DNA of 5,242 nucleotides, taken from contig CATXSD010000163.1 of the NCBI GenBank assembly GCA_958402075.1, positions 1 to 5,242 on the forward strand, read 5' to 3'. Shown here in pieces: positions 1 to 5,242 of the stretch. Position 1 is the first letter of the stretch; each line of letters opens with the position of its first letter. A program made the translations under genes and the position numbers. This stretch comes from Mediterranea massiliensis (GTDB lineage: Bacteria; Bacteroidota; Bacteroidia; Bacteroidales; Bacteroidaceae). The notes beneath the pieces are model-generated. The model was not told the DNA's origin, did no database searches, and was given only the letters and a program-made list of their open reading frames with translations.

Positions 1-40
1 CTACCTGCAGAAGCTCTACGACGACCTGGCGCGCCTGTGA
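1..40 (+). CDS. C-terminal end of an upstream gene (partial)
   Basis: The first 40 bases read as an open frame ending YLQKLYDDLARL and a TGA stop at 38-40; the start lies outside the window. Twelve residues are too few to name a product. They form an amphipathic, charged tail like the final helix of a soluble domain. The gene runs in the same direction as the PAP2 phosphatase gene, and the 50-base gap between them holds no hairpin and no clear TAnnTTTG promoter box, so the two could be co-transcribed. The frame is short enough to be open by chance; it is supported by the codon choice (GAC, CTG, CGC), which matches the neighbouring genes. Confidence 0.55.
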   Translation, partial: YLQKLYDDLARL

Positions 41-90
41 CGGGTCAGTCTCTCTGAATGCTTGATACACACTAAAAAAAACATACGATT

Positions 91-747
91 GTGACCGAAT
101 TCCTATCATCCCTCATCGAGGCCGACAATGCCTGCCTCCTGGCCATCAACGGATGGCATGCCCTTTGGGCAGACACGTTCATGTACGCCTTCAGCGGCAA
201 GTGGATATGGATACCCCTGTATGCCTCGCTGCTCTACGTCATCGGGCGCAACCTGCGCTGGCAGGTGGCCGTGGGGTGTGCGGTGGCCATCGCGCTCACC
301 ATCGTCTTTGCCGACCAGGTGGGGGCTTCGCTCATTCGCCCCGAAGTGGCCCGCCTGCGCCCGTCCAATCTGGAGAACCCGCTCTCGGCCATGGTTCACA
401 TCGTCAACGGCTATCGGGGCGGGAGCTACGGCTTCCCTTCGTGCCATGCGGCCAACACCTTCGGCCTGGCCTTCTTCCTGGTCTACCTCTTCCGTAGCCG
501 GCTGCTCTCGGCCTTCATCCTGGTGTGGGCGTTGGTGACGTGCTACTCGCGCGCCTACCTGGGCGTCCACTATCCGGGCGACCTGCTGGCGGGTGCCGTG
601 CTGGGCTTCGTGGGGGCCAGCCTCTGCTACGGCCTCTTTCAGAAGATCTGCAGGTACAGGCGTCCCGAGCATCCGCGCCAGCTGTGGGTGCCGGTGGCCG
701 TGGGGGGTGCTACGGTCGTGGGGATGCTGGTGTATGCCTTCGTATAG
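91..747 (+). CDS. PAP2-family membrane phosphatase, candidate lipid A phosphatase (LpxF-like)
   Basis: A 218-residue protein with about six hydrophobic segments (roughly residues 38-52, 57-74, 120-135, 138-151, 164-183 and 198-217), so an inner-membrane protein. The three PAP2 motifs are present in order: R83-x6-R90-P91, P116-S-C-H119, and S153-R154-x5-H160-x3-D164. By family knowledge, H160 is the phosphate nucleophile and H119 the general acid, acting on a lipid phosphate or pyrophosphate at the periplasmic face. Two positions differ from the textbook motif: the leading Lys of motif 1 is Arg83, and the usual Gly of PSGH is Cys118. The start is GTG at 91: an in-frame TAA at 73-75 blocks extension and the next in-frame ATG is codon 31, inside the conserved N-terminus. 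The preceding A-run replaces a Shine-Dalgarno. From memory, the overall pattern resembles the Bacteroides lipid A 4'-phosphatase LpxF, but undecaprenyl-pyrophosphate phosphatase or phosphatidylglycerophosphatase cannot be excluded. The PAP2 assignment is secure; the substrate is not. Confidence 0.93.
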   Translation: MTEFLSSLIEADNACLLAINGWHALWADTFMYAFSGKWIWIPLYASLLYVIGRNLRWQVAVGCAVAIALTIVFADQVGASLIRPEVARLRPSNLENPLSAMVHIVNGYRGGSYGFPSCHAANTFGLAFFLVYLFRSRLLSAFILVWALVTCYSRAYLGVHYPGDLLAGAVLGFVGASLCYGLFQKICRYRRPEHPRQLWVPVAVGGATVVGMLVYAFV

Positions 748-758
748 ATTTCTTCTTT

Positions 759-3299
759 TCAAAACTGATATCCCACTTTGACGGAGAGTTCGCGGGGCCG
801 GATGCGTAGCCAGTCGGTGCGGCTCTGTGTGGCTGTGTACGTGGTATAGGCATAGGTGTGCTTGTTGAACAGGTTGTTGAGGCTGGCATCCACCTGCCAG
901 CGGTCGTGCTTCCACGTGAGCGAGGCATCGGCCAGGAGGACGTTCAGATGCGTGCCGTCGCTCAGAGCGTTGCGGTAGTGCTCGCCGCTCAGTTGTACGT
1001 CCACCTGCCCGATGGTCAGGACGAGGCGCAGGCGTTGGGTCACGTTCAGCAGAGGGGGGAGGTGCGTGCCGCTCCCGATGCGGGTGGCGCTGCACGACAG
1101 GGTGGCGTGGTAGTCGGCCTCCAGCCACGGCAGGGGCGACCAGTTGAGCTTGGGCTCGGCCGTGAGGAGGTCGTAGCGATAGTCCTGCAGCAGGGCGGGC
1201 GACGCGGCGGTGCGCGTCAGCTGGTGGTCGTAGTGGCGGGTCAGTTGCAGGTCGAGCGAGGCCTTGAGCCGCCAGTCGAAGACGCCTTTGGAGAGCGAGG
1301 CCTTCAGCATCCAGGTGTCCGTCCGGTTCTTCAGGGCGCGTCGCGTCAGGGCCAGGGTGTCTTCCGAGAGGTATTGTTCGTCCAGCGTGGCATGCCGGCC
1401 GTGGCTGTAGGTCAGGGTCAGCGTGGCGAAGAATTCGTTTACCGTGTTTCTATATTCGGCATAGAGCTGCCCCGTGGCGGTGGTGCTGAGGGGCATCAGG
1501 CCGGCGGTGGAGGTCAGCGTGCGGTAGTCGGTGCGGCGCAGGTAGGGGCAGAGGTCGAGTGCCTGCCCCGCCTGCCGGTCGAGGCCGCCATAAAGAGAGA
1601 ATTTCCAGTGATAGTTGTGCCGGTAGCGCAGGTAGAGCGTGGGGTGGTGGAGCAGGTACGACCGCCGTGTCCCGAGGTAGTGTGCCCACTCGACAGGTAC
1701 CTGCACCGAGGCGAACAGCCGTCCTCGTTCCCATTGGAGCTGGGGCGTCAGGTCGGCCCCGAGGTGCGAGGCGTCGTAGGGGCGGACGGCGGCGGGCGAC
1801 TCCAGCCGGTAGCGGGCCCACTCGGCCGTGAGGCCTGCCTCCAGGCGGCGGCTGAAGCCGTTGCGCTTGCGCAGATAGCTGGCCGTGTGGCGGGTGTGGA
1901 GGCTCCGCTGGGTGTAGTCGTCGCGCTCCGTGGCCAAGGTCAGGACGGAGGGGAGCACAGACAGCTGTACGTCCGAAGTCAGCTCCCACGTTCGCTCGCC
2001 TTGGCTTTTCAGGTAGTTCAGGTAGTTGCGTGCCTGCAGGGTAGAGGTTTCGATGCCTTGTCCCAGCTGGGAGGCGTGGCTGCGGTTGCGGGCGGCGTCC
2101 AGGTCCAGGCGTTCGGTCAGGTAGTGCGTCGGGCTGTTGTCCTCGTAGGCCAGGGCCGCGTGCAGGGCATCGGTGCGCAGGCGGTAGTCGGCCTCTTCCG
2201 AAAGGTTGACGGTATCATTTGTCTGGTAGTAGGTCTGCCTGTTGCCCCGCTCTTGGTGGACGAAGTCGTGGGTATAGTCGGCCTGTACGCGCAGGGTGCG
2301 TTCGTCGTCGCGGCGGTACATGCGGTTGGCGTTGGTCGTCCAGGTTTCATTGAACAACGTGCGGCGGGTGTCCAGCGGAGCGCTGAAGGCCGGCAGGTCG
2401 AGCAGGGAGGGGAGTGAGGCGGCTTCGGGTATGTTTGTGGTCAGGAGGGCCTGTTCGTCGCTCAGGTCGCGCCCCGTGTTGTTGGTCTTCAGGGCGAAGA
2501 TGCTCTGCCGTCCGCGTCCCAGTTGCAGCGCGCTCAGGGTGCCTTCCCACAGGGGGGCGGGGTGTCCGTCGGCGTCTTCGGTCAGTCCGCCGCCCGCTTG
2601 GAGGTAGGGGAACCACTGGTCGCGTGCCTTCTCGTCCAGCCGCAGGTTCAGGGCCACCTGTTCGGAGTCTATCTTCCCCTTCAGGGCGCGGACGGACTGG
2701 TAGTTCTCCATCAGCTCGGCCGACTTCACCGCCCGTGCGTCCAGGTTGTTGTTCACCTGGTTGTAGCGTCCGCCCGTCACGTCCATCCCCTCCACGAGGA
2801 AGTGGTCGATGGCCTTGCCCTTGTAGGTCACGGTGCCGTTCTCCTCCACGTCGATGCCCGGCAGGCGCTTCAGTACGTCGCGGATGCGGGTGTCCTTCTC
2901 CGTGATGAAGTCGGCCAGGTTGTAGCGCACGGTGTCGCGCCGGCTGCTGATGCGCCCGGGGCGTATCTCCACCTCGCGGAGCACGATGCTCTCGGTACGC
3001 AGGGCGAAGTCCAGCCGGCCGCCTTTGCCAACGTCGCGCGTCTGCCGTCCGTAGCCCAGCATCGAGGCGCTCACTTGCAGGGTACCCTTGTGGCGCCAGG
3101 GCAAGGAGTAGCGCCCGTCGGCATCGGTCAGGGTATAGTCGATGGTCATGCTGTCGCGCAGCACGCTCACCATCACCGCTTCGAGCGGGCGGGAGGTCTC
3201 GGCGTCGGTCACGCGGCCTTGGAGCACGTCTTGTGCGTGAAGTGAGGGCAGAAGAAAGCCCCCCAGGCAGAGAAGAAGAAGGAAATATCGGGTCGGCAT
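759..3299 (-). CDS. Outer-membrane beta-barrel protein with CarboxypepD-regulatory-like and plug domains (TonB-receptor-like)
   Basis: An 846-residue protein. Residues 1-22 are a signal peptide (basic start, Leu-rich core, likely cut at LHA|QD). Residues about 24-101 form a CarboxypepD-regulatory-like beta-sandwich (GRVTDAETSRPLEAVMVSV, then the DADGRYSL turn). Residues about 105-225 resemble a TonB-receptor plug: RYNLADF, DVLKRLPGIDVEENGTVTY and a DHFLVEGMDV segment. The rest, to 846, is rich in alternating aromatic/polar strands and ends LSVKVGYQF, with the terminal Phe expected of a BAM-inserted barrel. The size and order match the Bacteroidota 'outer membrane beta-barrel' family near TonB-dependent receptors. 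It is shorter than a typical SusC, no SusD gene is adjacent, and I see no convincing TonB box, so energised import is unproven. The ATG at 3297-3299 starts directly at the signal peptide; no Shine-Dalgarno is present. It lies downstream of the GLPGLI gene on the same strand, separated by 227 bp holding the palindromic array. The substrate is unknown. Confidence 0.9.
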   Translation of the reverse strand: MPTRYFLLLLCLGGFLLPSLHAQDVLQGRVTDAETSRPLEAVMVSVLRDSMTIDYTLTDADGRYSLPWRHKGTLQVSASMLGYGRQTRDVGKGGRLDFALRTESIVLREVEIRPGRISSRRDTVRYNLADFITEKDTRIRDVLKRLPGIDVEENGTVTYKGKAIDHFLVEGMDVTGGRYNQVNNNLDARAVKSAELMENYQSVRALKGKIDSEQVALNLRLDEKARDQWFPYLQAGGGLTEDADGHPAPLWEGTLSALQLGRGRQSIFALKTNNTGRDLSDEQALLTTNIPEAASLPSLLDLPAFSAPLDTRRTLFNETWTTNANRMYRRDDERTLRVQADYTHDFVHQERGNRQTYYQTNDTVNLSEEADYRLRTDALHAALAYEDNSPTHYLTERLDLDAARNRSHASQLGQGIETSTLQARNYLNYLKSQGERTWELTSDVQLSVLPSVLTLATERDDYTQRSLHTRHTASYLRKRNGFSRRLEAGLTAEWARYRLESPAAVRPYDASHLGADLTPQLQWERGRLFASVQVPVEWAHYLGTRRSYLLHHPTLYLRYRHNYHWKFSLYGGLDRQAGQALDLCPYLRRTDYRTLTSTAGLMPLSTTATGQLYAEYRNTVNEFFATLTLTYSHGRHATLDEQYLSEDTLALTRRALKNRTDTWMLKASLSKGVFDWRLKASLDLQLTRHYDHQLTRTAASPALLQDYRYDLLTAEPKLNWSPLPWLEADYHATLSCSATRIGSGTHLPPLLNVTQRLRLVLTIGQVDVQLSGEHYRNALSDGTHLNVLLADASLTWKHDRWQVDASLNNLFNKHTYAYTTYTATQSRTDWLRIRPRELSVKVGYQF

Positions 3300-3345
3300 A
3301 AGCAGAAAGTGGTAAGAATAGGAAAATACATGGATAGGAGTCTTC

Positions 3346-3503
3346 TACGGGGAGAGCATCCGTCCAAGCGGAGTTTATAATCGGTTTAAAGCTTTTAAAC
3401 TGTCAGTTTATCGCTTTTAAACTGATAGTTTACTGCTTTTAAACCGTCAGTTTACTGCCTTTAAACTGGAAGTTCAAAGCCTTTGAACGGATGCTTCCCC
3501 GTA
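3346..3503. repeat. Inverted-repeat-bounded palindromic element upstream of the barrel gene
   Basis: The left arm at 3346-3367 and the right arm at 3483-3503 are reverse complements at 20 of 21 positions, with one extra base (G3354) on the left and one mismatch. The shared core includes TACGGGGA, AGCATCCGT and CAA. Between the arms lie the 22-bp repeats. Because each repeat is itself near-palindromic and in register, pairing continues inward from the arms with mismatches, so the whole 158-bp stretch is one extended imperfect palindrome centred near 3424. It sits 46 bp before the barrel start codon and 23 bp after the GLPGLI stop, in non-coding DNA much richer in A/T than its surroundings. It could act as intercistronic RNA structure, operator array, small miniature element or invertible segment; the sequence alone does not decide. 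Confidence 0.85.
3391..3490. repeat. Tandem array of 22-bp palindromic repeats (four full copies plus a half)
   Basis: Full units lie at 3391-3412, 3413-3434, 3435-3456 and 3457-3478, with a 12-base partial unit at 3479-3490 and a degenerate half unit just before (about 3381-3390). All full units begin GCTTTTAAAC or GCCTTTAAAC. Units 1 to 3 agree pairwise at 18-19 of 22 positions; unit 4 matches unit 1 at 16. Each contains a dyad: unit 1 is TAAACTG-T-CAGTTTA, unit 2 has arms TAAACT/AGTTTA, and the unit 4/5 junction is GTTCAAAG-C-CTTTGAAC. The four full units hold 29 G/C in 88 bases (33%, hand count), against about 60% or more in the flanking genes. The 22-bp period is close to two helical turns, so equivalent sites face the same side of the DNA. 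Confidence 0.93.
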
Positions 3504-3508
3504 CGTGG

Positions 3509-3525
3509 GGCGGCAGGAGGCCGCC
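3509..3525 (-). terminator. GC hairpin directly after the GLPGLI stop (possible terminator or 3' stabiliser)
   Basis: Two bases past the GLPGLI stop codon (TAA on the minus strand, 3529-3527) a perfect 6-bp stem GGCGGC/GCCGCC closes a 5-nt loop. No T-tract follows in the direction of transcription; GC-rich bases and then the palindromic element come next. It is therefore not a canonical intrinsic terminator. It could be an inefficient terminator, a stability hairpin at the 3' end of the GLPGLI message, or part of a larger fold with the element at 3346-3503. Confidence 0.4.
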
Positions 3526-3526
3526 T

Positions 3527-4390
3527 TTACCGTTCGATGGGGTTGTAGGGCGTGTCCTTGGGGTTCTTGGTCTTGTTGCCGTGCTTGTCCTGGACGGTAA
3601 TCTTCGCGTTGGGCATGATGCCGGTGATGAAGCCCACGGGGTCGGCGGCGAAGCGCTTGTGCATCTTGGCGTACTGCTTGCGGTCGACAGGCTGGTAGTC
3701 CTTGCCGCCGAAGAGGATGGGCTCCGTGCCGCGGCTCTGCTCCAGGCCGTCGGCCGTGAAGCGGTAGTGGCCTTCGTCGTCTTCGGCCTTCAGAATTAGG
3801 CCCGGCAGGCCGTAGAGCTTCCACGGGCCTTCGCTCACGGGGATGTCCGGCGTGTACCAGGCCGACCATTGCCGCCCCTTGAACTGGGTCGTGGCGCGGG
3901 TACAACGGTAGCCCAGCAGGGTCAGTGTGTCCTGCGTCAGCGTCCATCGGGGCTTCTCCGCGGGTTCCTCGCAACGCAGGCGGCTGATGTCGCCCGCCAG
4001 CTCGTCCAGCGTCGTCACCCGTCCGGCGGGATAGTTCTTGAAAGTCTGTTCGCTCCACTGGCTGTGATACTGGTTGGCGTGCTGGGCTATCAGTTCGGAG
4101 GAAGCGCCGTTGGCCAAGTCGGCGGACAATACAGAGTCGGCCACGAAGGCCGTGTAGCTGTAGAAGCGCGACGCCTGCCGCCCGATGTCCAGCCGCAGGG
4201 TTTCCTGCATCCGTGCGTCGGGCTTGCTGAGGTCGGTCAGGGCATCCATTTCGTATTGTACGGTCAGCACCTTGTGGTCGATGGTGTCCTTGCGGAAGGT
4301 TTGCCCGGTAGAAATCTTGATGCTCATCTGTGCCTGGGCAGCCGTGGCGGCGAGGCTCAGGGCGAAGAGAAGAATGTGTCTGGTTTTCAT
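3527..4390 (-). CDS. GLPGLI family exported protein
   Basis: A 287-residue protein that carries the exact family signature GLPGLI at residues 194-199, within PWKLYGLPGLILKAED. The surrounding pattern also fits the family (TIGR01200; Pfam 'Porph_ging'): L159-G-Y-x-C163 followed by F170-K-G-R-x-W-x-A-W-Y-T180, then IPVSEGPW. Residues 1-20 are a signal peptide with an AQA|Q cleavage site and no lipobox Cys, so the product is expected in the periplasm or at the cell surface. C140 and C163 are the only cysteines of the mature part and could form a disulfide. The C-terminus is basic and polar and has no sorting domain. Length is normal for the family. The function of GLPGLI proteins is not established; they are often found near outer-membrane barrel genes and two-component systems, as here. 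The start at 4388-4390 (ATG) is fixed by the signal peptide. It is divergent from the sensor gene across 184 bp. Confidence 0.92.
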   Translation of the reverse strand: MKTRHILLFALSLAATAAQAQMSIKISTGQTFRKDTIDHKVLTVQYEMDALTDLSKPDARMQETLRLDIGRQASRFYSYTAFVADSVLSADLANGASSELIAQHANQYHSQWSEQTFKNYPAGRVTTLDELAGDISRLRCEEPAEKPRWTLTQDTLTLLGYRCTRATTQFKGRQWSAWYTPDIPVSEGPWKLYGLPGLILKAEDDEGHYRFTADGLEQSRGTEPILFGGKDYQPVDRKQYAKMHKRFAADPVGFITGIMPNAKITVQDKHGNKTKNPKDTPYNPIER

Positions 4391-4437
4391 GTCTGTAATG
4401 GTTTAGAGGGTGAAACATTCGGTTCGTTTTTCTGCCG

Positions 4438-4445
4438 CGAAGATA
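4438..4445 (-). promoter_or_regulatory. Possible -7 box for the GLPGLI gene
   Basis: On the minus strand the sequence reads TATCTTCG, one base off the Bacteroidota -7 consensus TAnnTTTG, 47 bases upstream of the GLPGLI start codon. No good TTTG -33 box is seen at the expected distance, so this is a weak call. It would give a short untranslated leader of about 40 bases. Confidence 0.4.
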
Positions 4446-4476
4446 GACGGAAGGGGCGGAAGCGGGCACAGGAAGT

Positions 4477-4510
4477 TATTACGGAAATATTACGGCGGCG
4501 GAAATATCGG
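4477..4510. promoter_or_regulatory. Direct-repeat cluster in the divergent promoter region, candidate response-regulator operator
   Basis: TATTACGG occurs at 4477-4484 and again at 4488-4495, an 11-bp step (one helical turn), the spacing usual for the two half-sites of an OmpR-type response-regulator dimer. An overlapping second repeat, CGGAAATAT, occurs at 4482-4490 and 4499-4507. The cluster sits between the two divergent genes, just upstream of the likely sensor-gene promoter. Assignment to a regulator is inference. Confidence 0.4.
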
Positions 4511-4523
4511 CCTCGCGCGAACC

Positions 4524-4551
4524 TTGTATGCGGGCGAAAGGCTTATCTTTG
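4524..4551 (+). promoter_or_regulatory. Bacteroidota-type promoter for the sensor kinase gene
   Basis: TATCTTTG at 4544-4551 is a perfect match to the -7 consensus TAnnTTTG. A partial -33 element, TTG at 4524-4526, lies 17 bases before it, slightly closer than the usual spacing. Transcription would begin around 4557, giving a leader of roughly 18 bases before the ATG at 4575. Confidence 0.6.
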
Positions 4552-4574
4552 CCTGCGGAAAAAACGAGTGAACA

Positions 4575-5242
4575 ATGGAACGACGCATCAAGATTATCTG
4601 GCTGCTCTCCCTGACCTCCATGCTCCTCATCGGGGCGGGGCAGGGCTACTGGTTGTGGAACCACTACCAGTATACCAATGATGCCTACGGTCGCGAGGTG
4701 TTGCGGCAGGTGTCCGAAGCCGTGATGAACTACAACACCCTGCGCTGGCAGGAGCCCCGCCCCCTGGGCTGGCAGAAGGAAGTGCAGTGGTACAACACCA
4801 ATGTCAACTGGAACGACCGTACCGACTCGCTGACGGGGGAGGAGAGCACGCGCATCTACCTGGTGCAGCGTCTGGGCACGGAGATGCAGGACACGCTGGC
4901 GGATTTCACCCCGGCACAGACAGGGGCGGCGGGGAGGAATGTCTCCCGCCTGCTGACCGACAGTGCGGTGCTCTGCACCGATTCGGTCGTCCTGCAAGGC
5001 GACAAGAGGCAGTACGACCGCCTCAACATGATGTACCTGGCCGACCTGATGCGTCTGGAGCTGTCCCATCCGTTCGACCTTCAGCGGTTCGACTCCATCG
5101 TAGCCGCCACCCTGCCGGATGTCACCTTCAGTACCCGCCTGACCACCACCGCTGCCGACAGCCTCTACCAGTGGGAAGCCACCCTGCACTCCGGCGGTTC
5201 CCTGCTCCGGCCGCTGGCGCAGGTGGTCTATCCCTACAATCC
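4575..5242 (+). CDS. Probable sensor histidine kinase, N-terminal membrane anchor and periplasmic domain (cut by window end)
   Basis: An open frame from ATG at 4575 runs off the window after 222 complete codons. Residues 1-5 are basic and charged, followed by one membrane segment at about 6-28 (IIWLLSLTSMLLIGAGQGYW) and then a hydrophilic, Trp/Tyr-rich region of at least 190 residues expected in the periplasm. The pattern of a short basic tail, a GQxYWL-type end to the helix, an early N-Y-Q-Y segment and a later FDSIVAATLPDV stretch resembles Bacteroidota sensor histidine kinases whose second membrane helix and HisKA/HATPase domains follow. Those domains are beyond the window, so the call rests on the N-terminal pattern and the context (divergent from a GLPGLI gene, own promoter). 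C134 is the only cysteine in the visible part. The ligand is unknown. Another single-anchor exported protein is the main alternative. Confidence 0.65.
   Translation, partial: MERRIKIIWLLSLTSMLLIGAGQGYWLWNHYQYTNDAYGREVLRQVSEAVMNYNTLRWQEPRPLGWQKEVQWYNTNVNWNDRTDSLTGEESTRIYLVQRLGTEMQDTLADFTPAQTGAAGRNVSRLLTDSAVLCTDSVVLQGDKRQYDRLNMMYLADLMRLELSHPFDLQRFDSIVAATLPDVTFSTRLTTTAADSLYQWEATLHSGGSLLRPLAQVVYPYN

Noticed and set aside
106..1128. A 340-codon minus-strand frame covering the phosphatase gene and the end of the barrel gene
   Set aside because: It overlaps two well-supported genes, and its translation is rich in Arg, His, Pro and Gln without domain signals.
858..2417. A 519-codon + strand open frame opposite the barrel gene
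   Set aside because: It lies wholly antisense to a gene with clear signal peptide, domain order and C-terminal barrel signal. Its product is a low-complexity run of Gly, Val, Gln and Arg with no recognisable domain, as expected of the complement of GC-rich coding DNA.
759..3299. SusC of a polysaccharide utilisation locus
   Set aside because: At 846 residues it is shorter than SusC proteins (about 1000), no SusD gene or glycoside hydrolase is adjacent, and its neighbour is a GLPGLI gene.
3391..3490. CRISPR array
   Set aside because: The 22-bp units are contiguous with no unique spacers, and no cas gene is nearby.
3346..3503. Insertion sequence or transposase remnant
   Set aside because: No coding remnant lies within the 158 bp and I see no flanking target duplication. 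A non-autonomous miniature element remains possible but is not supported by visible duplication.
4479..5189. A 236-codon minus-strand frame opposite the sensor gene
   Set aside because: It would span the divergent promoter region and oppose a frame with a membrane anchor and a perfect -7 box. Its composition is shadow-like.

Overview
The window looks like a piece of a Bacteroidales chromosome. The support is a GLPGLI-family exported protein (a family largely confined to Bacteroidota), a carboxypeptidase-regulatory/plug/beta-barrel outer-membrane protein of the type that phylum uses, promoter-like TAnnTTTG -7 boxes, and A-rich translation starts without Shine-Dalgarno sequences. Coding DNA is GC-rich (about 60% or more by eye), high for classical Bacteroides, so a GC-rich relative is likely. 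The species cannot be named from the sequence.

Layout: (1) bases 1-40 are the last codons of a + strand gene. (2) 91-747 (+) encodes an integral-membrane PAP2-family phosphatase, possibly a lipid A phosphatase of the LpxF type. (3) 759-3299 (-) encodes an 846-residue outer-membrane beta-barrel protein that converges on the phosphatase gene with only 11 bp between stop codons. (4) 3300-3526 is a non-coding gap holding an unusual AT-rich element: four and a half 22-bp palindromic repeats enclosed by a 21-22 bp inverted repeat. (5) 3527-4390 (-) encodes an exported GLPGLI protein. (6) 4391-4574 is a divergent promoter region with an 11-bp-spaced direct repeat and a good -7 box. (7) 4575 to the window end (+) is the N-terminal part of a probable membrane sensor histidine kinase, cut by the window edge.

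The natural reading is an envelope module: a sensor kinase (its regulator probably just beyond the window) divergent from a GLPGLI protein and an outer-membrane barrel protein that it may control. The GLPGLI and barrel genes share a strand and order, so they may be one transcription unit interrupted by the structured 3346-3503 element, or two units with that element as regulator or boundary. The phosphatase belongs with the gene at the left edge rather than with this module. The most unusual signal is the inverted-repeat-bounded palindromic array. No RNA gene, CRISPR array or transposase was seen.
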